Assembly (NCBI RefSeq): GCF_026013605.1
Contig: NZ_JAPDPJ010000001.1
Span: 1 to 64,000 of the forward strand
DNA from: Plebeiibacterium sediminum
Lineage (GTDB): Bacteria > Bacteroidota > Bacteroidia > Bacteroidales > Marinilabiliaceae
Reading direction: 5' to 3'
Length of the DNA: 64,000 nt
Each line of letters starts with the position of its first letter. Positions within the stretch are counted from its first letter, which is position 1. The notes under the pieces were generated by a model that ran no database searches, was not told the DNA's origin, and worked only from the letters and a program-made list of their open reading frames with translations. Positions 9,875 through 17,973 of this stretch are shown here, in pieces. The position numbers and the translations under genes are program-made.

Positions 9875-10348
9875 ATGTCAAACGTAAGTTATCTTACCGA
9901 AGAGGGTTTGAAAAAATTGAAAAAAGAACTTCACCAATTAGAATCGGTAGAAAGACCAAGTATATCAGCACAAATTGCTGAAGCCCGCGACAAGGGTGAT
10001 TTATCCGAAAATGCAGAATACGATGCAGCTAAGGAAGCACAAGGATTACTTGAGATGAAAATTGCTAAACTAAAAAACATATTAGCAAATTCAAGAATCA
10101 TTGACGAGTCAAAAATTGACACATCAAAAGTACAGTTACTTAACAAAGTTAAGCTTAAAAACCTTAAGAACAATGCTGTAATGACTTACACATTAGTTCC
10201 TGAAAGCGAAGCTAACTTAAAAGAAGGAAAAATTTCCATCAGTACACCTATTGCAAAAGGTTTACTTGGAAAAAAAGTCGGAGATCAGGCTGAGATCACA
10301 GTCCCTTCTGGTGTTATGACCTTTGAAATTATTGAAATATCTATTTAA
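9875..10348 (+). CDS. greA: Transcription elongation factor GreA
   Basis: A 157-residue protein, the standard length for GreA, which rescues backtracked RNA polymerase by stimulating cleavage of the 3' end of the transcript. The N-terminal coiled coil covers about residues 1-75, with the opening YLTEEGLKKLKKEL and the acidic tip ARDKGDLSENAEYDAAKE typical of the family. The C-terminal FKBP-like domain ends with ISTPIAKGLLGKKVGDQAEI. The start is set by a strong Shine-Dalgarno. The HIT gene follows after only 10 bases, so the two are probably one transcript ending at the hairpin at 10738-10760. Confidence 0.97.
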   Translation: MSNVSYLTEEGLKKLKKELHQLESVERPSISAQIAEARDKGDLSENAEYDAAKEAQGLLEMKIAKLKNILANSRIIDESKIDTSKVQLLNKVKLKNLKNNAVMTYTLVPESEANLKEGKISISTPIAKGLLGKKVGDQAEITVPSGVMTFEIIEISI

Positions 10349-10358
10349 AATTCACAAT

Positions 10359-10751
10359 ATGCCAAGCATCTTTTCAAAAATTGTAAAAGGAGAAATTCCT
10401 TGTTATAAAATTGCAGAGGATGAGAATTACTTTGCATTTTTAGATATAAATCCACTACAAGAAGGACATACATTAGTAATACCAAAAAAAGAGGTTGATT
10501 ATATTTTTGATATTGAGGATGAAATTTTGGCAGGAATGATGGTGTTTGCAAAGAAAATTGCATCTGCACTAGACAAAGCAATTCCTTCAAAAAGAGTTGG
10601 AGTTGCAGTACTAGGTTTAGAAGTACCTCATGCTCATATTCATCTTATCCCTCTTCAAAATGAAAGTGATATAAACTTCTCAAATCCCAAACTTAAATTT
10701 ACAACAGAAGAATTTACTGCAATCGCAGACAAAATAAAAAAGGAGCTTTAA
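10359..10751 (+). CDS. HIT-family protein (nucleotide hydrolase/transferase)
   Basis: A 130-residue histidine-triad protein. The signature HAHIHLIP places the triad at H91, H93 and H95. The N-terminus SIFSKIVKGEIPCYKIAEDE is typical of the Hint/HinT-like branch, which hydrolyses AMP-linked substrates such as adenosine phosphoramidates. I chose the ATG at 10359 because family homology begins there. An upstream TTG in the same frame (10323) would overlap the greA end and adds only a non-conserved stretch. The stop codon lies inside the terminator hairpin that also closes ruvC from the other side. Exact substrate unknown. Confidence 0.92.
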   Translation: MPSIFSKIVKGEIPCYKIAEDENYFAFLDINPLQEGHTLVIPKKEVDYIFDIEDEILAGMMVFAKKIASALDKAIPSKRVGVAVLGLEVPHAHIHLIPLQNESDINFSNPKLKFTTEEFTAIADKIKKEL

Positions 10752-10760
10752 GCTCCTTTT
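10738..10760. terminator. Bidirectional terminator between HIT gene and ruvC
   Basis: AAAAGGAGCTT and AAGCTCCTTTT form a near-perfect inverted repeat with T-runs on both sides. The HIT stop (10749-10751) is in the loop and the ruvC stop (10759-10761) is at the far edge, so the hairpin serves two convergent transcripts. Confidence 0.85.
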
Positions 10761-11313
10761 ATTTTTTAATTCGTCCCGGATTTTTATTCATAAATTCTTT
10801 CCAGCTCTTTACGGTATTTTCCTTATTTAAATTATGGTTTTGGAAATAATGACACAGGGCTGCCGCCACACCATCTGTTGCATCCAGATACTTTGGTTCG
10901 GTATCAATCTTTAAATATCTTGATAAAAATCCAGCTACCTGCTCTTTACTTGCTCTTCCATTTCCGGTAATAGCCATCTTAATCTTCAACGGAGCATACT
11001 CAAAAACCGGTAAATCTCTTGATAATGCAGCCGCCATGGCAACACCTTGCGCCCTGCCCAATTTCAACATGGATTGCACATTTTTACCAAAAAATGGAGC
11101 TTCGATCGCTAATTCATCCGGATGATAGTTATCAACCAGTCTTACTACCGTTTCAAATATCTTTTTAAGCTTTAAATAATGATCGGTATACTTTTGTAGC
11201 TCCAATACACCCATCGACATTAAAGAAGGCTTATTATTCACAACCTTCAAAATGCCATAACCCATAACATTAGTTCCCGGATCTATACCTAATATAATTC
11301 TTTCTTTAACCAA
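10759..11313 (-). CDS. ruvC: Holliday junction resolvase RuvC (UUG start)
   Basis: A 184-residue endonuclease that resolves four-way junctions during recombinational repair with RuvAB. The four acidic catalytic residues are visible: D11 in LGIDPGTN, E71 in LAIEAPFF, and D144 and D147 in [12 protein letters not shown], matching the known D/E/D/D spacing. The start is a UUG (11311-11313) directly after, and in frame with, the stop codon of the upstream DUF4286 gene. No ATG or GTG is available between that stop and the first conserved residues, so UUG is nearly forced and implies translational coupling. Transcription ends at the hairpin shared with the HIT gene. Confidence 0.95.
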   Translation of the reverse strand: MVKERIILGIDPGTNVMGYGILKVVNNKPSLMSMGVLELQKYTDHYLKLKKIFETVVRLVDNYHPDELAIEAPFFGKNVQSMLKLGRAQGVAMAAALSRDLPVFEYAPLKIKMAITGNGRASKEQVAGFLSRYLKIDTEPKYLDATDGVAAALCHYFQNHNLNKENTVKSWKEFMNKNPGRIKK

Positions 11314-11613
11314 TTATAGTGCTTTCAATATTGAACTAAAATACAGTGCCTGCTGGCCAAAATCGGAATGCATTTGCCCTAAAACAATTGGCGATTGACG
11401 ATTAATCACTTCCAAATCCGTTGGTGTTGATACTTTCCATTGCACAGACACAGTTCGTTCATCTTTATTCTCCGTTGTCATCACTTCATACGTGCCCACT
11501 TCGCAACCTGGAACAACATTTTTAATCAATGGCACATAGGTATTCCTCAGCCACTCTTCCCAAATTGCAAACTTTGCCTCTGTAATTACAAATGTTGTAT
11601 TAAATATAAACAT
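11314..11613 (-). CDS. DUF4286-family protein
   Basis: A 99-residue cytoplasmic protein that resembles the DUF4286 family, short ferredoxin-like-fold proteins common in Bacteroidota. It starts MFIFNTTFVI and contains the conserved phrase EEWLRNTYVPLIKNV and the ending HSDFGQQALYFSSILKAL. The biochemical role is unknown. Its UAA stop abuts the UUG start of ruvC in the same frame, so the two are one transcription unit and probably coupled in translation. A role linked to recombination is suggested only by this position. Confidence 0.85.
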   Translation of the reverse strand: MFIFNTTFVITEAKFAIWEEWLRNTYVPLIKNVVPGCEVGTYEVMTTENKDERTVSVQWKVSTPTDLEVINRQSPIVLGQMHSDFGQQALYFSSILKAL

Positions 11614-11644
11614 ACCTCTAAATTAATAATTTATACAAATAAAA

Positions 11645-11664
11645 AACCCTGCATAAGCAGGGTT
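11645..11664 (-). terminator. Intrinsic terminator of serS
   Basis: AACCCTGC pairs with GCAGGGTT across a four-base loop. On the minus strand the hairpin is followed by TTTTTTATTT. It lies 27 bases past the serS stop. Confidence 0.9.
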
Positions 11665-11690
11665 GTATATTAATCTACTGCTAAACAGTG

Positions 11691-12965
11691 TTACTTTATC
11701 ATATCAAAACCACAGTATGGAACTAATACCTCTGGTATTTTAATACCCTCTGCAGTCTGATTATTCTCTAATAATGCTGCTAAAATACGAGGCAAAGCAA
11801 GTGCACTTCCATTTAAGGTATGAACCAATTCCGGTTTCTTCATGTCTTTACCTTTATAACGACACTTCAATCTGTTGGCCTGGTAATTTTCAAAATTAGA
11901 TACAGAACTTACTTCCAACCATCTCTCCTGAGCAGCAGAAAATACCTCAAAATCAAATGTTAAAGCTGAAGTAAAACTTATATCACCACCACAAAGTCTT
12001 AAGATACGATATGGCAATCCTAATTTATTCACTAAACCTTCAACATGAGCAACCATACCCTCCAAAGCCTCATATGACTTTTCAGGATGCGCTATTTGTA
12101 CGATCTCCACCTTGTCAAACTGATGCAAACGATTTAAGCCGCGCACATGAGCACCCCATGATCCAGCCTCTCTTCTAAAACAAGGTGTATAAGCCATATT
12201 CTTAAATGGCAAATCCTCTTCTTTTACAACCTCATCTCTGTATATATTAGTTACAGGAACTTCAGCTGTTGGAATTAAATATAAGTTATCCGCAGTTGCA
12301 TGATACATCATTCCTTCCTTATCAGGAAGCTGTCCTGTACCAAAACCAGAATCTTCATTTACAACAATTGGAGGAAGTACTTCATTATAACCGGCTTTTT
12401 CGCCTTCATCAAGGAAGAAGTTGATTAACGCACGTTGTAAACGAGCACCTTTTCCTTTATAAACAGGGAAACCAGCACCAGTAATTTTAGTTCCTAACTC
12501 AAAGTCGATGATATCATACTTTTTAATTAACTCCCAATGAGGTAATTTATCACCTTCAATTTCTTTTATTACACCACCTTCTTTTACAACCTCATTATCC
12601 TCATCACTATTCCCCGCCGGAACTGAAGGATGCGGAAGGTTCGGTAATTTAACTACTTCACTATCTAACTGAGTAGTAATATCATTAAGTACCGCATTCA
12701 AATATTTAATGCTATCTTTTAACTCAGCAGTTTTAGCCTTTGCTTCATTGGCTTCCTGAGCTTTACCTTCTTTAAACAGCATTCCTATTTCTTTAGATAA
12801 AGCATTCATTTCAGCCTGCAATGTTTCTGCTTCATGCTGAGTAGACTTCCTTTTATTATCTAAAGCAATAATATTTTCTACTATTTCAGTTGCATCAAAT
12901 CGCTTTACTTTAAGGCGTTTAACAACCTCATCCTTATTCTCTTGTATAAATTTTAGCGTAAGCAT
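11691..12965 (-). CDS. serS: Seryl-tRNA synthetase
   Basis: A 424-residue class II aminoacyl-tRNA synthetase that charges tRNA-Ser. The N-terminal ~110 residues form the long tRNA-binding coiled coil (MLTLKFIQENKDEVVKRLKV onwards, rich in K, E and A). The catalytic domain shows the motif 2 loop FRREAGSWG and motif 3 LNGSALALPRILAALLEN. The family-typical LIPTAEVPVTNIYRDE is also present. Length and start (ATG at 12963-12965, with conserved sequence from residue 1) are standard. It has its own terminator. The upstream L27 terminator separates it from the ribosomal pair. Confidence 0.97.
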   Translation of the reverse strand: MLTLKFIQENKDEVVKRLKVKRFDATEIVENIIALDNKRKSTQHEAETLQAEMNALSKEIGMLFKEGKAQEANEAKAKTAELKDSIKYLNAVLNDITTQLDSEVVKLPNLPHPSVPAGNSDEDNEVVKEGGVIKEIEGDKLPHWELIKKYDIIDFELGTKITGAGFPVYKGKGARLQRALINFFLDEGEKAGYNEVLPPIVVNEDSGFGTGQLPDKEGMMYHATADNLYLIPTAEVPVTNIYRDEVVKEEDLPFKNMAYTPCFRREAGSWGAHVRGLNRLHQFDKVEIVQIAHPEKSYEALEGMVAHVEGLVNKLGLPYRILRLCGGDISFTSALTFDFEVFSAAQERWLEVSSVSNFENYQANRLKCRYKGKDMKKPELVHTLNGSALALPRILAALLENNQTAEGIKIPEVLVPYCGFDMIK

Positions 12966-13005
12966 TATGCGTTTTTCTTGTTTGTTGATATACGGATAAA
13001 AAAAA

Positions 13006-13044
13006 TCTCCTGAATTGTGTTACGAAAGTAACAAAATCAGGAGA
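13006..13044 (-). terminator. Intrinsic terminator of the rplU-rpmA operon
   Basis: TCTCCTGA (13006-13013) pairs with TCAGGAGA (13037-13044), extended inside by TTGTGTTAC/GTAACAA. On the minus strand a run of eight T follows. It is 25 bases after the rpmA stop and lies in the serS upstream region. Confidence 0.88.
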
Positions 13045-13068
13045 CTCTTAAAATCTTTCAAGGTCTTT

Positions 13069-13332
13069 TTATTCAGCAGCAAAAGGCTCTACTGATACAT
13101 AAGACTTGTCGTTTCTTCTCTTACGAAAAGTAACTGTACCATCAATAAGGGCAAATAAGGTATGATCTTTTCCAATTCCTACATTATCACCTGGATGGTG
13201 TTGAGTTCCTCTTTGGCGAACAATGATGTTTCCAGCTTTAGCAGCCTGACCACCAAAAATTTTAACGCCTAATCGTTTACTTTCGGATTCTCTACCGTTT
13301 TTCGAACTACCGACTCCTTTTTTATGTGCCAT
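13069..13332 (-). CDS. rpmA: 50S ribosomal protein L27
   Basis: An 87-residue L27, a large-subunit protein near the peptidyl-transferase centre. It opens [24 protein letters not shown] with the conserved basic N-terminus. The core motif [26 protein letters not shown] is interrupted here for length: see [16 protein letters not shown]. No N-terminal cleavage extension of the Firmicutes type is seen. It follows rplU after 19 bases and shares its promoter and leader. Confidence 0.97.
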   Translation of the reverse strand: MAHKKGVGSSKNGRESESKRLGVKIFGGQAAKAGNIIVRQRGTQHHPGDNVGIGKDHTLFALIDGTVTFRKRRNDKSYVSVEPFAAE

Positions 13333-13351
13333 CTTATTCTAATTTTTTTAA

Positions 13352-13666
13352 TTATCCAACTAAAATATCTTCAATTTGAATTTGAGAAAATTGTTGACGG
13401 TGACCATTTTTCTTCTTGTAACCTTTTCTTCTTTTCTTTTTGAAAACAATTACTTTATCACCCTTAACATGAGAAAGAACTTTAGCAGTTACTTTCGCAC
13501 CTTCAACAACAGGAGCGCCTACTTTAACTTCTCCTTCATTGTCAATCAACATTACTTTGTCAAATTCAACAGCAGCTCCTTCTTCTGAAGCTAAACGATG
13601 TACATAAATCTTGCTGTCTTTTTCTACTTTAAACTGTTGTCCTGCAATATCTACAATCGCGTACAT
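13352..13666 (-). CDS. rplU: 50S ribosomal protein L21
   Basis: A 104-residue L21, which binds 23S rRNA. The start [20 protein letters not shown] is diagnostic, and the basic C-terminus [17 protein letters not shown] contacts rRNA. It is the first gene of the classic rplU-rpmA operon, preceded by a structured ~80-base leader and a clear TTG-N19-TAATTTTG promoter. The leader suggests control by a ribosomal protein or another leader-binding factor. Confidence 0.97.
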   Translation of the reverse strand: MYAIVDIAGQQFKVEKDSKIYVHRLASEEGAAVEFDKVMLIDNEGEVKVGAPVVEGAKVTAKVLSHVKGDKVIVFKKKRRKGYKKKNGHRQQFSQIQIEDILVG

Positions 13667-13691
13667 AACAATTATTTTAAAATTTTATCCA

Positions 13692-13737
13692 GGAGGCGGA
13701 CTTTCGCTCTCATTTCCAGTCACTTTACCAGGCCTCT
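13692..13737 (-). promoter_or_regulatory. Structured 5' leader of rplU-rpmA
   Basis: On the minus strand the untranslated region contains nested pairings: GAGGC (13732-13736) with GCCTC (13693-13697), and inside it GACT (13718-13721) with AGTC (13699-13702), closing a purine-rich loop with GGAAATGAGAGCGAA. It is GC-rich compared with its surroundings and ends ~25 bases before the L21 ATG. This is the position and size of a ribosomal-protein autoregulatory leader. I cannot assign it to a known family by eye. Confidence 0.5.
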
Positions 13738-13754
13738 CAAGAAATATCGGAGTG

Positions 13755-13784
13755 CAAAATTATAAAATAATTCTAATCTCACAA
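13755..13784 (-). promoter_or_regulatory. rplU promoter, -33 and -7 elements
   Basis: On the minus strand TTG (13782-13784) is followed after 19 bases by TAATTTTG (13755-13762), an exact fit to the Bacteroidota vegetative promoter. Transcription would begin about 80 bases before the ATG and include the leader hairpin. Confidence 0.8.
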
Positions 13785-13948
13785 AAAATTAATTGTTAAT
13801 TCAATGAATTTCAATACAATTATAATAAAAACACACTATATAAACCTATCCTTAAAATTATGTTAGAACATTTTCAAATTGCCAATGTTCCTTAGGTATT
13901 ATAACAGATAATGAGATTATTTATCGGGTGATGTTTAAAACAATTTGT

Positions 13949-13956
13949 TATATTTG
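13949..13956 (+). promoter_or_regulatory. Putative -7 element for the DUF151 gene
   Basis: TATATTTG matches TAnnTTTG and lies 48 bases before the ATG at 14004. The -33 region has no clear TTG at 19-21 bases. Confidence 0.5.
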
Positions 13957-14003
13957 TTTTATTATAGAAATATATACCATACTTCGAAACACGAAGAAAC
14001 TTT

Positions 14004-14597
14004 ATGAGCAAAAAAAAGATTAAACTTAATATATTAGGTCTGTCTTATAGTCAAACTCAATCTGGTGCATATGCATTAGTACTTGCAGAAGAAGAGGGCG
14101 AAAGAAGAATACCGATCATTATTGGTGGTGTAGAAGCACAATCCATTGCCATTAAACTTGAAGGACTTGAACCCCCCAGGCCTCTTACGCATGATCTGTT
14201 CTTAAACTTCTCCAGAGCTTTTGATATTGAAATTATTGAAGTTATTATTTATAAACTTGAAGAAGGCATTTTCTACTCTGAATTAGTTTGCATTAAAGAC
14301 GGTCAAGAACTTAGAATTGATTCAAGAACATCGGATGCAGTAGCTCTTTCATTAAGATTCAACTGTCCTATTTACACGTACGAATCTATCATTAAATCGG
14401 CTGGAATAGTTTTAGATGTTAATGCTGAGCAAGAAACCGAAGTTAGTGAGAGTAATGTTCAAGAAAATTCTGAAGGTAAATACTCAGATTTATCTATTGA
14501 TGAATTAAATAAAATGCTTGAAAACGCTATTGGTAAAGAAGATTACGAAAAAGCTTCTGAAATCAGAGACGAAATAAAAAAAAGATCCAATCCCTAA
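14004..14597 (+). CDS. DUF151 bifunctional-nuclease-type protein with UVR motif
   Basis: A 197-residue cytoplasmic protein. Residues ~5-135 are the DUF151/BFN domain (ALVLAEEEGERRIPIIIGG, EAQSIAIKLEG, DSRTSDAVALSLRF). The family is named after plant and bacterial proteins reported to have nuclease activity. A linker rich in E, S and N follows, and the C-terminal ~35 residues form a UvrB/UvrC interaction motif (DELNKMLENAIGKEDYEKASE, RDEIKKR). Domain order and length are typical for Bacteroidota homologues. A nucleoside transporter follows 59 bases downstream on the same strand, so the two may be cotranscribed. That would fit nucleotide-scavenging roles but is inference. Confidence 0.9.
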   Translation: MSKKKIKLNILGLSYSQTQSGAYALVLAEEEGERRIPIIIGGVEAQSIAIKLEGLEPPRPLTHDLFLNFSRAFDIEIIEVIIYKLEEGIFYSELVCIKDGQELRIDSRTSDAVALSLRFNCPIYTYESIIKSAGIVLDVNAEQETEVSESNVQENSEGKYSDLSIDELNKMLENAIGKEDYEKASEIRDEIKKRSNP

Positions 14598-14656
14598 ATC
14601 CCTGAAAATTAAAATTCACCTGGTCAACAAAAACAAACATCACATTTAATAATTTC

Positions 14657-16048
14657 ATGGTAAAAAAAATAATACCTGCCATTGTCATTTTACTATTTAC
14701 AATGGCTCAACCTACATGGGCTAATTCTGTTATTGATTACACCCAGGGTGCTGGTGTGTCAACTATGGGCATCTTTAGGGGCATTTTAGGAATGGCTGTT
14801 GTTATTGGATTAGCATATCTGGCAAGCATCAATAAAAAAGCAATTGACTGGAAAGTTGTTATTGGAGGATTAGGTATGCAACTGGTTTTAGCGGTTTGCG
14901 TTCTTTACATTCCATTTGTGCAAAACGTATTTGAGTTTTTCGGAAAACTATTTACTCTGGTCCTTGACTTCACCAAAGTTGGAACCGAATTTTTAGTTGG
15001 AGATTTTCTTGACACATCCAAGTTTGGATACATCTTTATGTTTCAGATTTTGCCTACCATTATATTTTTCTCTGCACTTACCAGTGTATTATTCTATTTA
15101 GGTGTGATACAAAAAGTAGTTTGGGCATTGGCATGGCTTCTTACAAAAACATTAAAATTATCTGGTGCTGAAAGTTTATCCGTTGCTGGTAACATCTTTT
15201 TAGGACAAACAGAAGCTCCTTTAATGATTAAAGCTTATTTACCTAAAATGAATCCTTCAGAAATGTTTTTGGTAATGACAGGAGGAATGGCTACTGTTGC
15301 CGGAGGAGTTCTTGCTGCATATATTGGTTTTTTAGGTGGAGATGATCCTGCCATGAGACTAATGTTTGCCAAACACCTGTTGACTGCATCTGTAATGGCT
15401 GCACCTGGTGCTGTTGTTATATCAAAGATTATTGTTCCTCAAAGAGATAACATTGAATCTGAAGTAAAAATATCAATGGATAAAATAGGAAGCAACATTT
15501 TAGATGCGATGAGCAATGGTACAAGCGAAGGATTAAAACTTGCTGCTAATGTTGGAGCCATGCTTCTAGTTTTCTTTGCTTTTATAGCCATGGTAAATTA
15601 TACATTCACTAAAATTGGTGATTGGACTGCATTAAATGACCTAATTACTCAAGTAACAAATGGACAATACACTCAATTTAATTTAGAATTTATTCTGGGT
15701 TATACTATGGCACCATTAATGTGGCTAATTGGGGTGCCTTCTGACGATATATCTCAAGTTGGACAATTATTAGGTGAAAAAATTATTGCCAGCGAATTTG
15801 TTGGTTACACCAGCTTAGCTAAAATGAAAGCAGGCCATCTAATTACTCACTCAAAATCAATTATTATGGCTACCTATATGCTTTGTGGTTTTGCCAACTT
15901 TGCATCTATTGGAATTCAGATTGGAGGTATTGGAGGCCTTGCTCCTAAAAAGAGAAGCTTCCTTTCAAAATTTGGTATCCGGGCATTAATTGCCGGTACT
16001 TTAGCTTCATTGATGTCTGCAACAATTGTAGGTATGATTTTAGGATAA
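14657..16048 (+). CDS. Concentrative nucleoside transporter (CNT/NupC family)
   Basis: A 463-residue inner-membrane protein with many hydrophobic helices. CNT transporters import nucleosides by H+ or Na+ symport. The family core is clear: GNIFLGQTEAPLMIK, then PSEMFLVMTGGMATVAGGVL, and in the second repeat FANFASIGIQIGG. The N-terminus (MVKKIIPAIVILLFTMAQPTWANS) looks like a signal-peptide-like first helix. The ~460-residue length, above the ~400 of E. coli NupC, fits this extra helix plus a soluble stretch between helices. The ion coupled and nucleoside preference cannot be read safely by eye. The next gene downstream is unrelated by function. Confidence 0.93.
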   Translation: MVKKIIPAIVILLFTMAQPTWANSVIDYTQGAGVSTMGIFRGILGMAVVIGLAYLASINKKAIDWKVVIGGLGMQLVLAVCVLYIPFVQNVFEFFGKLFTLVLDFTKVGTEFLVGDFLDTSKFGYIFMFQILPTIIFFSALTSVLFYLGVIQKVVWALAWLLTKTLKLSGAESLSVAGNIFLGQTEAPLMIKAYLPKMNPSEMFLVMTGGMATVAGGVLAAYIGFLGGDDPAMRLMFAKHLLTASVMAAPGAVVISKIIVPQRDNIESEVKISMDKIGSNILDAMSNGTSEGLKLAANVGAMLLVFFAFIAMVNYTFTKIGDWTALNDLITQVTNGQYTQFNLEFILGYTMAPLMWLIGVPSDDISQVGQLLGEKIIASEFVGYTSLAKMKAGHLITHSKSIIMATYMLCGFANFASIGIQIGGIGGLAPKKRSFLSKFGIRALIAGTLASLMSATIVGMILG

Positions 16049-16127
16049 TAAAAATATGCAACTATTTTGTAACTAATACTACTTCATAAGCGTCACATCT
16101 TTATATAAATTTAAATCCTATACAAAG

Positions 16128-17159
16128 ATGAAAAAGATACTTTCGATGGCGCTTATGGTTTTATTGATGAATAGTTGCATTACTATTGATACCGGTGCCC
16201 AAAAAATCACAATCGATCAAATTGAGAAAAACTTTGACAATATAGCCACCATAGATGTAAAAGGTTCATTTTGCAAAGTAGAAGTAGATAGTCACAATTC
16301 TTCAAGCATAATCTTTAAAGGCGAAATAAGAAGCAATAAAGAGCGTGACGACATCAAAATAAAATATAAGGTTAATGGAAATACGCTTGAGGTTTGGATT
16401 GACAAACCCACATCACTAAGCGGATCTTTTGGTGGAAATTTCAATTTTCTTGTACCCTCAAACACCAATATAAACATAAAAAACTCTTCGGGCAGTATTG
16501 ATGTTAAAAATATTGGGCAAAGCACAGTTTCTTTAGTTGCCAGTTCAGGGAGTATTACTGCGAACAATATCAATAGTAACATTAAAGCAACAACAAGTTC
16601 GGGAAGTATAAAAGCAAAAGATATTACAGGAAGTGTTGATGCTATAAGCTCATCCGGAAGCCATATGATTGAGAACATTGGTGAGAATGTAAAATCAACC
16701 TTATCATCAGGAAGTATCAAAATTAGTCAGGTTAAAGGTAATGTTAAGAGTACTTCATCATCAGGTTCGCAATATATAAGCGGAGTTGAAGCCGGAGTTG
16801 AAAGTGCTGCCAGTTCAGGCAGTATTAAAATAGAGAATATTACTGGTGATGTATACTCCAAAACAAGCTCTGGAAGTATTAAGCTAAACAACATCAATGG
16901 AGCCTTATCACTATTATCTTCAAGTGGCAGTCAGTATGGCACAGGAATAACATTAACCGGCGATTCTTCATTCAAATGTTCCTCAGGCAGCATAAAAATG
17001 GAACTTACAAATAAATCTGAAGAACTATCATTTAATTTAATGGCTTCCTCTGGAGGATTAAATGCTAAAGGAACATCTGGTAAGAAGAAGTTAATTATTG
17101 ACAGAGGTAGTATTCACATTAATGGGATATCATCATCAGGTAGTCAATCCTATCAATAA
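16128..17159 (+). CDS. GIN/DUF4097-type lipoprotein with SSGSI repeats
   Basis: A 343-residue probable lipoprotein: the signal peptide ends in the lipobox LMNSC (cysteine ~17). The mature part begins with a short beta domain and then shows a strongly periodic pattern in which SSGSI or SSGSQ recurs roughly every 20 residues (for example NSSGSIDVKN, TSSGSIKAKD, SSSGSQYISG). This is the pattern of the head-GIN/DUF4097 family, predicted right-handed beta-helix proteins of the envelope. Each turn would place a serine-glycine corner in register. Function is not known; adhesion or stress-related envelope roles are speculation. A terminator follows directly. Confidence 0.85.
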   Translation: MKKILSMALMVLLMNSCITIDTGAQKITIDQIEKNFDNIATIDVKGSFCKVEVDSHNSSSIIFKGEIRSNKERDDIKIKYKVNGNTLEVWIDKPTSLSGSFGGNFNFLVPSNTNINIKNSSGSIDVKNIGQSTVSLVASSGSITANNINSNIKATTSSGSIKAKDITGSVDAISSSGSHMIENIGENVKSTLSSGSIKISQVKGNVKSTSSSGSQYISGVEAGVESAASSGSIKIENITGDVYSKTSSGSIKLNNINGALSLLSSSGSQYGTGITLTGDSSFKCSSGSIKMELTNKSEELSFNLMASSGGLNAKGTSGKKKLIIDRGSIHINGISSSGSQSYQ

Positions 17160-17180
17160 AACCCTATAAAATCATTCCGA

Positions 17181-17207
17181 AAGCCGCTATTGATGCGGCT
17201 TTTTTTG
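17181..17207 (+). terminator. Intrinsic terminator after the GIN lipoprotein gene
   Basis: AAGCCGC (17181-17187) pairs with GCGGCTT (17195-17201) across a seven-base loop, followed by a T-run. Confidence 0.9.
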
Positions 17208-17269
17208 TTTATTATTTAGGCATATCAGAACAAAATTAATATCTTGTATTCAACCTAAATAATACACTC

Positions 17270-17932
17270 ATGGATTCTTTCGATTATACTATAAATTATC
17301 AATTACAATCTGATCTTGATGATGAAAATCCTGACAGATATGCCAATCACTACGAAGCTGAAATACTAGTTTATAAACCTTCCGGAGAATTGTTAAAGAT
17401 AGGACGGATGTTTTTTAGTATTGTCCTGATTAATCAGATTATAGATCAGAACTACAATATGTTTCATGTATTTAACTCTTCTGTTCCCGTTCTTGATTTC
17501 GGTTTGCAATTCATCGATTTTAATGTAAATGAATATAACGAGTATTTTATGAAGCATGCTGATTCAGACATGTATCTGGAAAACTTTTTATTAATAACAG
17601 AATATGAATTACTTCCTGCTTTTAGAGGTAAAAACCTTGGAAGTAAAATATTAAAGGATTTATATACCCGGTTTGGTTATGGTATTGGAGCTATATTTAT
17701 TAACTCTACCCCATTTCAACAAACGAATATGGATAATATAGATCACGATCATTATGAGGATGATGACTTTTTAAAAGCCTTATCTTTCGACGATTCTGAA
17801 TTTGATGAAGAAACAGCTCAACTGAAAATCAAAGCATTTTTTCAAAGATCAGGATTTAAGTATTTGGTAAAAGATTATTTTTATATCAATACACATTTTC
17901 ATCAACCTAAACTCATGGCTGCTGATTGGTAA
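17270..17932 (+). CDS. GNAT-like acetyltransferase of unknown substrate
   Basis: A 220-residue cytoplasmic protein with no signal or membrane segment. It is not a family I can name. The middle carries a GNAT-like motif A, LLPAFRGKNLGSKILKDLY, with the R-G-K-N-L-G acetyl-CoA pyrophosphate loop. The end has the usual closing strand-helix phrase FFQRSGFKYLVKDYFYIN. Between them is an acidic insertion (DHDHYEDDDF, DDSEFDEE), which is unusual and may be a flexible loop. It is monocistronic, with a terminator on each side. Acyl-CoA binding is inferred from the motif; the substrate is unknown. Confidence 0.65.
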   Translation: MDSFDYTINYQLQSDLDDENPDRYANHYEAEILVYKPSGELLKIGRMFFSIVLINQIIDQNYNMFHVFNSSVPVLDFGLQFIDFNVNEYNEYFMKHADSDMYLENFLLITEYELLPAFRGKNLGSKILKDLYTRFGYGIGAIFINSTPFQQTNMDNIDHDHYEDDDFLKALSFDDSEFDEETAQLKIKAFFQRSGFKYLVKDYFYINTHFHQPKLMAADW

Positions 17933-17962
17933 AAAAAAGCTATCAATACCGATAGCTTTTTT
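17933..17962. terminator. Bidirectional terminator between the GNAT-like gene and aroK
   Basis: AAAAAAGCTATC pairs perfectly with GATAGCTTTTTT across a six-base loop. It starts at the stop codon of the rightward gene and lies 11 bases from the end of the leftward aroK. Confidence 0.92.
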
Positions 17963-17973
17963 TACTTCTGTTA

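Noticed and set aside
16292-16720. A 142-codon open frame antisense to the GIN lipoprotein gene
   Set aside because: The repetitive SSGS coding sequence keeps the reverse frame open; its product shows only the mirrored periodicity.
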